NCBI GenBank assembly: GCA_036346355.1
Contig: CM070572.1
Coordinates: 42,817,944-42,881,943 of the forward strand
Source: Rhipidocladum racemiflorum
Taxonomy: Eukaryota > Streptophyta > Magnoliopsida > Poales > Poaceae
Length of the DNA: 64,000 nt
Direction of reading: 5' to 3'
Position numbers and translations under genes: made by a program. The notes beneath the pieces are model-generated. The model was not told the DNA's origin. It saw only the letters and a list, made by a program, of their open reading frames with translations, and searched no databases. Below are positions 33,678-44,981 of this stretch, piece after piece (position 1 is the stretch's first letter; each line of letters opens with the position of its first letter).

Positions 33678-34609
33678 TGATGAGGACATCACTACCATGG
33701 ATACGGCCATACTTACAAACCCAATGGAAACCAACAATATCATACAAGGGCCAATTACTCGAGCTCGGGCACGACAATTCAATTACCAGGTGAATGCGTT
33801 CCTCGGGTTGCATACAGATAATTTAATGAATGGAATGCTATTTAATCCTCGTGATAATTTTATTGTCCTTAGGAACCAAGGAGAAGGACTTCCAAACATC
33901 AAGCATGAAGCCAATTCTTCCGGTGCACAAGTTATACTCGGATTCGGCCTCCGGGACAGCACCAACTTAAAATGACCATAACTTTTGATTCACAAGGGTG
34001 TTTGGGGTCTATAAGTACTGGTTTGAAAGGTTTCGACGTCCTCTTTCCAACGGATCCGACCCCATCCCTAAATTCCGTCCGAGTCGACGGGAATCTGCAA
34101 AACAATTGGCGTCACTTTTCCAAATCGAGAAGACGTGGGCTTTGGGCCTTGTAATAGAGTTGTAGTTGGTATCCTCTTTGCTTTGGGACGTGTTTCCCAC
34201 GCCCTACCTCTTATAAATAGCCGCACATCGGCTCCTTAGGGTTTTGGGTTTTATTTGATTAGTTTAGCCAAGTGCAAACTTGATCCTGCGAGTTGTCTTT
34301 GGGCGACCACCTTGTCAAGATCGTCAATAAGACTCCACTTTGTTTCGCTTTCCAGCTTTATCCGCAATTTCAGATTGCTTATCCTATGGTTCTTGCTTGT
34401 TCTTCGATTTGCTTGCAGGAATTGAACCTCGTGTTCGGAGTTGATCGTGCCTACGGCAAGATCAATAACTACCGGAGTTGGTTTAGCGATTGCTAAGGCG
34501 CATCGTCGTCGTACGGTGTAGTCGGATCGTCAAAGTCGACTCTAACAAATCGATCGTGTGTTTCTCATCGAAAGATCGGGACACCCATAGTGCCATCACG
34601 GCGCCAACA
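33678..34609 (+). repeat. 5' LTR of the CRM-like element
   Basis: 932 bp. Its first 300 bp are an open frame (DEDITTMDTA..., GPITRARARQFNYQVNAFLG) that corresponds to the C-terminal tail of the element's own integrase. A TATA box (ctcttataaatag) lies at about 34209-34221. It differs from the 3' LTR by more than a dozen small changes, many of them single-base indels. Confidence 0.92.
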
Positions 34610-34611
34610 AG

Positions 34612-34624
34612 TGGTATCAGAGCC
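34612..34624 (+). promoter_or_regulatory. Primer binding site (initiator Met-tRNA)
   Basis: tggtatcagagcc follows the 5' LTR after two bases (ag), the usual Gypsy layout. Confidence 0.9.
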
Positions 34625-34939
34625 AGGTTGCTCGGTGAGAATTCTTTACCCTAGATTAGTAGATTGATATCTTTCCTATAGTCCGTAGAAACGCCATCGA
34701 TTGGATCTCCCCATACCAAAACAATTTGAGCCTCGCATTTTCCTTTCCAAAGTGCATTGCGTTATTGAATTTTTGGTTACATCGTCGTGTCGAGTTGCTG
34801 AATTCTTGTCTAGTTCCAGGTCGTAAGAAAATTTTGTCTCCCACAGCGGTTTCGAAGTTGTGTTCGGTTTCGAAGTTGTGTTCGCTTTCGTCCCGAATCG
34901 TTGAAAAAAAAGAAGAAAAAGTGTTCGACCGGTTTTCTT

Positions 34940-35275
34940 TTCTTCCAATCGGTCGCCCACTTGGTCGTCCGACCGTTGCCCTCCTGTTAGCCGATCGTCG
35001 CCCCGATCGGGTCGCCGCCGATCGTCGCCCCGATCGTCGCCACCGATCGTCGCTTCACCGTTAGCCGATCGATTGCTCTCCCGATCGTTGCTCTCCCGAT
35101 CGTCGCTACCGACCGTCGCTTCCCGATCAAGCCGCCGATCGTCGCCCACCTGTTAGTCGATCGTCGCTACCGATCGGTCGCTTCACCTGTCGCCCATCGT
35201 TTCGCCTGATCGGGTCGGTGCCTCGATCGCCGCCTCCGTTAGCCGATCGTCGCCCACCCGCCGCCTGATCGTCAC
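34940..35275 (+). repeat. Degenerate 'ccgatcgtcgc' repeat in the element leader
   Basis: The untranslated leader between the primer site and gag contains more than fifteen occurrences of gatcg-centred words in a loose tandem array. Codon content is meaningless in all frames. It may be a structured leader (packaging or ribosome entry) or simple slippage expansion; this cannot be told from the sequence alone. Confidence 0.7.
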
Positions 35276-35849
35276 ACGACTAATCTTCACTTTGCATAGC
35301 ACTTGAAAGAAAAAGCAGAATCGGATCGTTCGTAAAAAAAAAAAAAAAAAAAAGAGTCCGAACAGATCCGAAAAAATTTTTATGTGCCAAACCAGTTTTC
35401 ACAAGATCCCGATCTTTTGAGATAGTTCCCTTCTTTCGCGAATTTTTTTTTCGCGATTTTTTTTTTTCTTTCATCTCATTGTGGAATCAGATCGTCGCCG
35501 ATCATAGCTTTGAGTCACAATCCTTGCTAGCCTAGTGTCAAGAATTCAGTGACTAGACGTTGAACAATTCTTCAATTTTGCATTCACCGATTGGATTATT
35601 GCTAACCTTTGCTACTAAATTAAGCCTCGTCCAAGCTCCACTTTCTACCGTGACAGCGTTCGATCCCTTGGCAATCGCTTCTACACAAACTTCTGAGAAC
35701 CTTTGACGACGCTTAACGGCCGACAACGCTTTGCATTGTAAGAACTTGTAAGAACTTGGGTCATAGGCTTGAGCGCTTGAGAGACTTGCCACCTAGTAGT
35801 TGATAGGAACATTATACTTGTGGTTTTTGTTTCCTTGTCATCAACTAAC

Positions 35850-37690
35850 CATGTCAGTGACGAGTTCACTTCATCACTCTCCACGAACCAAGGGCATCAT
35901 TGCTCACTTCCAAAAGATGACGAGGAAGCCACCGATGGTCTTAGCGAGGATGTACGGCTCACTAATGAGCGTATGTCAATGCAAGAAGACCGTCTCAGAT
36001 CCATCGAGGCCGCACAAGGGATTGCTAACACTACTCTTGCTACTATTTTGGCTAGACTTGATACTTTTGCAGCGCTGCATCTGGTGCTTCCAATCCACCT
36101 CCCGTCGTCAAGCAACAATTCAGCTCCACAGGAGGCCCAACAGATTTAGAAGAACAGAGCGAAGAGCACGAATATGATGACACCACTGATGCGGAGGAGG
36201 TCAACCCTTACGATAATGATCGTAACCATCAACGGCCACGCTTCAATCAAAGAAGGTATGCGACGTGATCCTCCACGACCAAGGGAACGAACGAGATGAT
36301 GTTTTCCCTAAGGTAAATTTCAACATGCCACCGCTTGAAGGTAAATATGACCCGATGGTTACCTTAGTTGGGAATTACTTGTGGATCAAAAATTTGCGTG
36401 CCATGATTTCCTGAGAATAGAAGAGTTAGAGCCGCCACAAGTGAGTTCACTGATTTTGCTTCGCTTTGGTGGAGAGAACATTGCCGTGCTCATCCAAATA
36501 ATATACCCACCACTTGGGAAGCCTTGAAATTGCTAATGAGGCATAGATTTGTTCCTTCATACTATGCTAGAGATTTATTAAATAAATTGCAGCGCCTACA
36601 AGAAGGTAAGAATTCGTGGAAGAATATTACCAAGAATTGCAAATTGGCATGTTGCGTTGTGGATTAATTGAGAATGAGGAAGCTTCTATGGCTCGTTTCT
36701 TAGGTGGTTTAACTCGAGAAATCCAGGATATTCTAGACTATAAGGATTATAATTCGATGACTCGGTTGTTCCATCTTGCTTGCAAAGTTGAACGTGAAGT
36801 GCAGTGGTCGTCAATCGAGGGCCAAGACTAACTTTTCTGCAGTCGAACTACTTCGTGGACACCGCGCACCCCGCTGCCCCTGCCGGGCCGTACTACCACG
36901 CCGACCTCTTCCATCAACGGAACGGCGCCCACCACCGCAAATTCGGCACCACAACCAACGCCGACGAAAAGTGCCACACAAGCTACTACAAATAGTTCAT
37001 CGTCGCTTGGTCGCATCAACGGACGCACTAAAGATGTTCAGTGCCATCGCTGCAAGGGTTTCGGTCACATGATGAAAGAGTGTCCGAACAAGCGTGTGCT
37101 AATAATCCGTGAAGACGGCGAGTATGACTCGGCAAGTGATCTTGATGAAGAAACATATGCTTTGCTCATTGAACATGAAGACGGCGATCCAAATGCCGAG
37201 CACGCACGGCGCACGTGGCGCTCGTGATGTCGACCAATATTTGAGTATTATTGCACAACGTGTGCTTAGTGCTCAGATTGCTCGCGCCGATCCAAATCAA
37301 CGCCACAACTTGTTTTACACAAAAGGCGCCATCAAGGAGCGATCCATTCGAATAATCATTGATGGGGAGTTGCAATAATCTAGCCAAAGATGGACATGGT
37401 GGAGAAGCTAGCACTCTCCACTAGACCACACCCTCAAATTCCCTACCACATTCAATGGTTCAACAACAGTGGCAAACTCAAGGTAACTCGCATGGTAAGA
37501 GTACATTTCGCTTTAGGTTCCTATCATGATTATGTTGATTGCGATGTCGTACCTATGCAAGCATGTTCTATGTTATTAGGTAGACCGTGGCAATATGATA
37601 AGGATTGTTTACATCATGGTAGAACAAATCAATACTCTTTTGTGCATAAAGAAAAGAAAATTGTGCTACACCCAATGTCGCTTTGATGCC
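35850..37690 (+). pseudogene. Gypsy gag and protease, frameshifted
   Basis: Begins near the ATG at 35850. Recognisable pieces are an acidic and coiled N-terminal part (NERMSMQEDRLRSIEAAQ), a retrotransposon gag core at 36616-36830 (EEYYQELQIGMLRCGL, MARFLGGLTREIQDIL), a CCHC knuckle CHRCKGFGHMMKEC near 37040-37080, and protease-region sequence to about 37690. The pieces lie in different frames joined by small indels. Confidence 0.82.
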
Positions 37691-37989
37691 ATTGTAAAGG
37701 ATGAAATCGCTAGATCTAGCAAAGAGAAAAATCGAGAGAATTCTAAGAGTGAAAATCAGATTGTCACCAAAGGACTTGAACAACATAAACAGAGAGAATC
37801 TAACATTGATTGTGCTAAGCCGAATGAGATTAAATTGAAAGGTGCTTGTTTTCTTGCAACAAAATCTGATTTGAATGAGTTGGCTATTTGTAGGTCTACA
37901 TGCTATGCTTTGGTCTGCAAAGAAACTTTGTTTTCTCTAGAGGAGATATCCCTCTCTTTGCCTCCTGTTGTCACTAACCTTTTGCAGAA

Positions 37990-40602
37990 TACACCGACAT
38001 CTTTCCAAAGGACATCCCCTCAGGGCTGCCGCCAATTAGAGGGATTGAGCATCAAATTGATCTCTTTCCAGGGGCATCCTTGCCCAACCGAGCACCTTAC
38101 AGAACCAACCCTGAAGAGACACAAGAGATACAACGCCAAGTTCACGAATTGCTTGATAAAGGGTAATGACGTGAATCTCTTAGTCCTTGTCTTTGTACCA
38201 GTCATTTTAGTACCTAAGAAAGATGGAACATGGCGCATGTGTGTGGATTGTAGAGCAATTAATAATATCACCATTAGATATCGCCATCCTATTCCTCGGT
38301 TAGACGATATGCTTGATGAACTAAGTGGCTCTACTATGTTCTCTAAAGTGGATTTGCGTAGTGGCTATCACCAGATTCGCATGAAGTTAGGAGATGAATG
38401 GAAAACAGCATTTAAAACTAAGTTCGGGTTATATGAGTGGTTAGTAATGCCTTTCGGGTTGACTAATGCTCCTAGCACATTCATGAGACTGATGAACGAG
38501 GTTTTACGTGTTTTCATTGGAAAATTTGTGGTAGTTTACTTGATGATATCTTGATTTATAGCAAATCTTTAGAGGATCATCTTGAACATCTACGTGCTGT
38601 TTTTAATGCTTTACGCGATGCACGCTTATTTGGTAACCTTGAGAAGTGCACCTTTTGCACGGATCGAGTATCTTTTCTTGGCTATGTTGTTACTCCACAA
38701 GGAATTGAAGTTGACCAAGCCAAGGTTGAAGCAATACAGAGTTTGCCGACTCCTAACACGGTCACACAGGTGCGAAGTTTTCTAGGACTTGCTGGATTCT
38801 ATCGTCGTTTTGTGAAGGACTTCAAAGACCATCACGCACTCCATGAATGAGCTCACCAAGAAGGGTGTACCTTTTGCTTGGGGCAAGCCGCAGAAGATGC
38901 CTTCAACATTCTCAAAGCTAAGTTAACCCATGCACCCTTACTCCAAACTTCCGGACTTTTCTAAGACTTTTGAACTAGAATGTGATGCTAGTGGAATTGG
39001 TTTGGGTGGTGTTCTGCTACAAGAAGGAAAACTCATTGCTTATTTTAGTGAAAAATTGAGTGGGCCAAGTTTGAATTATTCTACTTATGATAAGGAGTTA
39101 TATGCGCTTAGTTCGAACTTTAGAAACATGGCAACATTATTTATGGCCCAAGGAATTTGTTATACATTCGGATCATGAATCGTTAAAACATATTAGAAGT
39201 CAAGCTAAACTGAACCGTAGACATGCAAAGTGGGTTGAATTCATTGAGTCATTTCCTTATGTCATCAAACACAAACAGGAAAGGATAATGTCATTGTTGA
39301 TGCCTTGTCTAGGAGATATACCATGCTCTCACAACTTGACTTCAAAATTTTTGGTTTGGAAACGATTAAAGAGCAATATGTGCATGATGATGATTTCAAA
39401 AATGTGTTGCTCAATTGTAAAAGGAAAAACTTGGAACAAATTTGTCCTCAATAATGGGTTTGTGTTTAGAGCAAACAAACTATGTATTCCAGCTAGTTCT
39501 GTTTCGCTTGTTATTGCTACAGAAGCGCATGGAGGAGGATTGATGGGACACTTTGGTGTGAAAAGGACGGAGGACATACTCGCTAGCCATTTCTTTTGGC
39601 CCAGAATGAGACGAGACGTGGAACGTTTCATCGCCGCTGTTCTACATGTCAACAAGCTAAGTCACGACTTAATCCCCATGGTTTATACATGCCTCGCCTG
39701 CTCCTAACGTGCCTTGGGAGGATATTTCTATGGACTTTGTTTTAGGACTCCCTAGAACAAAGAAGGGAGGGATAGTATCTTTGTCGTTGTGGATAGATTT
39801 TCTAAAATGGCACACTTCATACCTTGTCACAAAAGCGATGACGCTACCAACATTGTCGACTTATTCTTTCGTGAAATTGTTCGCTTACATGGTGTGCCTA
39901 ACACAATAGTTTCAGATCGTGACACTCAAATTCTTAAGCCACTTTTGGAGAACTTTGTGGGCTAAATTGGGGACTAAACTTTTATTTTCTACTACTTGTC
40001 ATCCCCAAACTGATGGACAAACTGAGGTCGTTAATCGAACTTTATCTACTATGCTTAGGGCTGTTTTGAAAAGAACATTAAATTGTGGGAAGAATGTTTG
40101 CCTCATATTGAGTTTGCTTATAATCGGTCTATGCATTCTACTACTAAGATGTGCCCTTTTGAGATTGTATATGGATTTGTACCTCATGCTCCAATTGATT
40201 TGTTACCTCTACCATCTTCTGAGAAATTGAATCTTGATGCTAAACAACGTCTTGATTTGATTATGAAACCGCATGAGACAACTAAAGAAAACATAGAACG
40301 CATGAATGCTAAATATAAACTTACCGTAGTAAGGGAAGGAAACATGTAACTTTTGAACCAAAGCGATTTAGTTTGGTTGCATTTGCGTAAAAGATCGATT
40401 CCTGCATTAAGAAAATCTAAGTTGATGCCGCGAGCTGATGGTCCTTTCAAAGTATTGGCAAAGATTAATGATAATGCATACAAGCTTGAATTGCCTCGCA
40501 GATTTTGGGGTTAGTCCCACATTCAACATTACCGATTTGAAACCATACTTGGGAGAGGATGATGAACTTGAGTCGAGGACGACTCAAATGCAAGAAGGGA
40601 GG
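37990..40602 (+). pseudogene. Gypsy pol: reverse transcriptase, RNase H, integrase, frameshifted
   Basis: Reverse transcriptase motifs are VPKKDGTWRMCVDCRAIN, KVDLRSGYHQIR and MPFGLTNAPSTFM. The catalytic YLDD is hit by a one-base deletion at about 38540. RNase H gives FELECDASGIGLGGVL, then in another frame VIHSDHESLKHI. The integrase shows HFGVKRTEDIL (HHCC region), DISMDFVLGLP, SDRDT and HPQTDGQTEVVNRTL for the DDE residues. The C-terminal part FNITDLKPYLGEDDELESRT runs to the LTR. At least six frame changes are visible. Confidence 0.88.
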
Positions 40603-40603
40603 A

Positions 40604-41532
40604 TGATGAGGACATCACTACCATGGATACGGCCATACTTACAAACCCAATGGAAACCAACAATATCATACAAGGGCCAATTACTCGAGCTCTGCACGAC
40701 AATTCAATTACCAGGTGAATGCGTTCCTCGGGTTGCATACTGATGATAATTTAATGAATGGAATGCTATTTAATCCTCGTGATAATTTTATTGTCCTTAG
40801 GAACCAAGGAGAAGGACTTCCAAACATCAAGCATGAAGCCAATTCTTCCGGTGCACAAGTTATACTCGGATTCGGCCTCCCGGACAGCACCAACTTAAAA
40901 TGACCATAACTTTTGATTCACAAGGGTGTTTGGGGTCTATGAGTACTGGTTTGAAAGGTTTCGACGTCCTCTTTCCAACGGATCCGACCCATCCCTAAAT
41001 TCCGTCCGAGTCGACGGAATCTGCAAAACAATTGGCGCCACTTTTCCAAATCGAGAAGACGTGGGCTTTGGGCCTTGTAATAGAGTTGTAGTTGGTATCC
41101 TCGCTTTGGACGTGTTTCCCACGCCCCTACCTCTTATAAATAGCCAGACATCGGCTCCTTAGGGTTTTGGGTTTTATTTGATTAGTTTAGCCAAGTGCAA
41201 ACTTGATCCTCGCGAGTTGTCTTTGGGCTGACCACCTTGTCAAGATCGTCAATAAGACTCCACTTTGTTTCGTTTCCAGTTTTATCCGCAATTTCAGATT
41301 GCTTATCCTATGGTTCTTGTTTGTTCTTCGGTTGCTTGCAGGAATTGAACCTCGTGTTCAGGTTGATCGTGCCTACGGCAAGATCAATAACCCGCTGGAG
41401 TTGGTTTAGCGATTGCTAAGGCGCATCGTCGTCGTACGGTGTAGTCGGATCGTCAAAGTCGACTCTAACAAATCGATCGTGTGTTTCTCATCGAAAGATC
41501 GGGACACCCATAGTGCCATCACGGCGCCATCA
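40604..41532 (+). repeat. 3' LTR of the CRM-like element
   Basis: 929 bp, starts tgatgaggacatca and ends ggcgccatca, followed by gttga. The integrase tail frame is broken here by one-base losses at the polypurine tract and at gagctctgcacg. Confidence 0.92.
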
Positions 41533-41537
41533 GTTGA

Positions 41538-42332
41538 GCTATCTAGTACGTGTAGATGTGCCTTCTTTACTAGCATGTTATATATTCATTGAATATTTAC
41601 TAGCTATTAGTAATCTTATCATAGGCGCACTATTTAACTTTATGTTGTTTTTATTGTGTAACTATAGAATTAAATTAACGGTAGATCTTTTTATTTTTCC
41701 AACAGATTGTGAGTAGTAACGATTTGAACAATCTTTTACCATTATCAACTTAGTAGATTCATAAGCTTTTTTTCCTAAAGTACTTGGATTCTATTTGGGA
41801 TGCAGGAAACTCGTGTGAAACAGTTTAATTCCTCCTTTTAAAATGGTGCACAAACATACAGAAAAGTGAAATTTACCCTATCAGTTGTGAAGAGCATGCA
41901 GGGGATGTGAAAAAAGCACAAGGGAGGATGAGATAAAAATTCAGGATGACGCTGCAAATGATGCCAGGACACGCAGAATCAATTTTTTAGAACCAGATGC
42001 GGCACTTTGTATTCAGTCTGCTTATAGAGGGTACTATGTGTAACGAACCGTCTTTTCAGGTGGCCGGTTTAAATGCCACAACAGCTACCCAGGATGATTT
42101 GCTGTTGGGAACCAAACATTCATTGCCAGACAAAGAATTGATTCCAACTATTTTTTTATTGAATATAAGGCCTAAGGGCCGAAAGTTTTTACAAAGGGAA
42201 GCGTCATAAGCTTCAATAGATTACATTACCAAAAGCACTCCACAGGCAGGCCTAAGCAAAAAGACTAAGACCTCAAAACCAAACAAGATCGTCATCTATG
42301 TATTCCTGATATGCTTCAGCTTCTGGAAACTC
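41538..42332. other. Intergenic, nothing recognised
   Basis: Continuation of the host sequence into which the chromovirus jumped; AT-rich. No domain and no clear repeat ends. Confidence 0.4.
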
Positions 42333-42482
42333 AGGTGCGCCCCAAGCCGGGTTGATCACCAGCGTCCTGTTGGATGCAACTTAGGTGCGCCCCGAGTCGG
42401 ACTGATCACCAGCGTCCTATGGGATGCATTATTAGGCGCGCCCCAAGCAAGGCTGATAGCCAATGCCTTAGGTATGCAGATC
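42333..42482 (+). repeat. Three 50-bp tandem repeats in a Gypsy 3' internal region
   Basis: Units starting aggtgcgccccaagccggg, aggtgcgccccgagtcgga and aggcgcgccccaagcaagg at 42333, 42383 and 42434. Tandem repeats just upstream of the 3' LTR are common in Tat-lineage Gypsy elements. Confidence 0.75.
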
Positions 42483-43152
42483 AGGTGCACGTTCGGGGGT
42501 ACGACGAGTCAAGTCAGCCCCCGGCGTTCTAGCAAGCGCATCCCTACGCTGGCGCCCCCATCACGAGGAAGGTACCCTAGGAGATCCGAGTAGTAAAGTT
42601 GAATCCTTTGGAAACTCCTTGCTTACCGCCAAGCACTCGGATGAAGCAAGCTAAGGACCGACGGGCTGCATCCTCCGCGCAGGAACAAAAATCAAGGACA
42701 ACTCAATTGCAAAGCACTCGGGGACTACTGTGGAGGATACAAGGACCGGGCGCACACGCGTGAAAGTCTAAGAAGACCGTGTGAGAAAGGAATGTACATC
42801 TCGCACATCTAAACCTTGTTATAACTAAAAGAAGAGATTGTAACCGTAAGAGAAGCTATCCTAGATAAGGAAGGCTACGATTCCTTTACTTGTAATCAAC
42901 TCGGACTCATGCGCTGGTAGTCGAGTTGAACTCCACCCCCCTCCGTGTATATAAGGAGAGGAGGGAAAAGGAGAAGAGAAGAAGTCATACGACATATAAT
43001 CCCAGAACACAGGACTAAGGTATTACCTCCACCGTCGAGGGTCTGAACCTGTATAATTCCTTGTCTTATGTTACCATCGAGATCCTGATCCAGCGCCTTG
43101 CCCTACACATTCACACACCCCCTAAGATTATTGCCGACACCAAACGTCGACA
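42483..43152 (+). mobile_element. 3' end of a Gypsy element with LTR (42729-43152)
   Basis: The sequence gcactcggggactac before 42729 resembles the polypurine region of Tat-type elements. The LTR would start tgtggaggatac and end aaacgtcgaca, 424 bp. A TATA box (gtgtatataagga) lies near 42945-42957, and downstream sequence looks like a transcribed LTR leader. No partner LTR or coding region is in the window, so this is a 5'-truncated remnant together with the repeats at 42333. Confidence 0.6.
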
Positions 43153-44029
43153 TCAACATTCTTTTAAGTTTCCTTTTCAAGAACCTTTTGTTTATTTTTC
43201 TCAACAGTGGCCAGAGCAATAGGAACATCATGAGTATTATGATTAATTTGACTGAGACCCATCTCGTATATTTTTAAAGAACCAAGCAACTGAGAGAAAT
43301 TTTACGATGCATTATATTGGTAGTATATAGTGGACAGTAGAAATTATATATAACTGCTGATTTGTCAAAGATATTCCTACTACTCTATTACCAGATGAAG
43401 TATAAATAATTTCTAATTAATATGATCCATTGGATCGAAAAGAATGAATGATTCATATTGAATTCAGTGTACCGTAAAAGAGCTCTATCCTGAATAGGTA
43501 AGTTTTATGTCCCTTTATTTGTCATCTAGCGTTGGTGGTTCTTTTAGTTAACAAGATGCCTGTTATTTTATATTTAGGAGATGCTTCTATGCTTTTTTTA
43601 GAGAAATTTTACAGTGAATAACATTTGTAGTAAATAGTGATAGTAGAAATCAAATCTAACTATCTATTTCTCAAGGGTATTTTAAGCTTTTCCTATCCAT
43701 TCATCAGAGGTATTTTTAATTTTTCCTAATTCGTACACAGTTTTGGATTCACCGAATACCTGATGATCTTCAGATGCTTCTTATCCATTCATCCGCCATT
43801 CATCAGGATCACATGACGTGTTTTACCGTAGAGGGCAAATAATATGATAGAAATTTTTACTCTTTTAGCTTTTTCTGAATTTTACTACCAATACTACAGG
43901 TGGTAGTATAACTAGATCTAAATTAATTTCAACTATTAGATTCAAAGGAATAGACGGCTTATATTAATTTTAATCCACTATAAAAGAGCTCTTTTTTTAA
44001 GTTGCACAAATATTTAAACTTCACAAATT
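43153..44029. other. Intergenic, AT-rich, MITE debris
   Basis: Fragments resembling family A MITE ends (gagatgcttctatgct near 43578) and poly-T stretches occur, but no complete element. No coding signature. Confidence 0.4.
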
Positions 44030-44981
44030 GGATGCTGCCGGTGTTGATGTCAACAGGAGAAAGCTGCAGCAATGGGTGAAGGATAAGAAGTATCATCAGT
44101 GGGCTGCATGGAGCCGTTGTATGATGCAGCTTTATCGGAGAACTCCAATGTGCTGAAACAACGCACAGCTTCTACTGAGCATAATGGCCATACTGAAGAA
44201 TCACATACAGGGGTTTCTCCTGCCGCCTCTGAGGACCGTACAACTGCTATGGCTACGGCATCTCCGGTAAATGGAGTGGCAATTGATGAATCGAGTTTTC
44301 ATTTTTTGTTTACAGAAAAAATAAGAAACGGGTATACCTCTGAAACTCATGAAACTTGTGAATTTTTACACTGAAACTCATGAAACTTAGTACTAAAAAC
44401 TGATGAAACATAAAACTGATAAAGCTAAACACTGAAACTTATGAAACCAACACTGAAACTGATAAGTTTCATAAGTTTCACGGCTATACCGTTGCCTAGT
44501 CTCCCTCTTTTGTTTATTTGGATGATGAGTTTTATAAGAAAATTGAATTTGTATACAAAATAAATATCAACACTGTATACGACAAAACAGGATGGTTCAG
44601 TCGAAGGTCAGGTGCTGGAATCTGCAGCTGCAGAAAGCTCGGAGCTGGAACATGGTGTTGCTCGTGCTGAAGAAGATCAGTGCAAAGAACCAAGTGCTTC
44701 GTTCGTTCATTTGGAGTATTTCATCTGAATCTTCGAAGGATGCAGAGCCACATGAACACGATCCAGCTCCTGCAGATGACTCCACTGTGTCCAATCCTGT
44801 ATTGGAGGAATCAGAGGCAGCAAAGCGATGTGAGGTTCCTGGCATGGACGATTCAGCACTTATGGATCAGCCAAATGAACCTCTTGTGGAGGACTCAACA
44901 GGAGGTACTTCTGCCATGGAAGAATGTGCTGAACTGGAAGCCGATACTCTGAAAAATGAAAAGATGATCTCTGAAGCTTGA
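44030..44981 (+). pseudogene. Decayed 3' exons of an unidentified acidic protein gene
   Basis: Three coding-like pieces are visible. About 44045-44098 reads GVDVNRRKLQQWVKDKKYHQ. It continues with a one-base shift at 44099-44266 as GCMEPLYDAALSENSNVLKQ and further. After an apparent GT-AG intron (44267-44590), 44591-44981 is rich in Glu, Ser and Ala and ends ...EADTLKNEKMISEA and a stop. The last piece also needs a one-base correction near 44728. The first part is basic and helical, the rest acidic and disordered. I do not recognise the family. The intron hosts a MITE (44313-44507). No upstream exons are visible, so a gene fragment is more likely than a working gene. Confidence 0.55.
44313..44507 (+). 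mobile_element. MITE family C copy 2
   Basis: 195 bp, begins cagaaaaaataagaaacggg and ends cctagtctccctc, with gaaactcatgaaactt-type repeats inside. Exact 9-bp duplication ttttgttta at 44304-44312 and 44508-44516. It sits inside the putative intron of the gene fragment. Confidence 0.85.

Larger units (their letters stand above)
33678..41532 (+). mobile_element. Ty3/Gypsy chromovirus of CRM type, degenerate
   Basis: 7.86 kb with TG...CA LTRs (33678-34609, 40604-41532) and the 5-bp duplication gttga (33673-33677, 41533-41537). The Met-tRNA primer site and a polypurine tract (caagaagggagga, 40591-40603) are present. Order is gag, CCHC, protease, reverse transcriptase, RNase H, integrase, as in Gypsy. 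The integrase C-terminal frame continues past the polypurine tract into the 3' LTR, and the LTR opens tgatgaggacatca. Both are features I know from the CRM (centromeric retrotransposon) clade. Many one-base frameshifts disable it. Confidence 0.9.
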
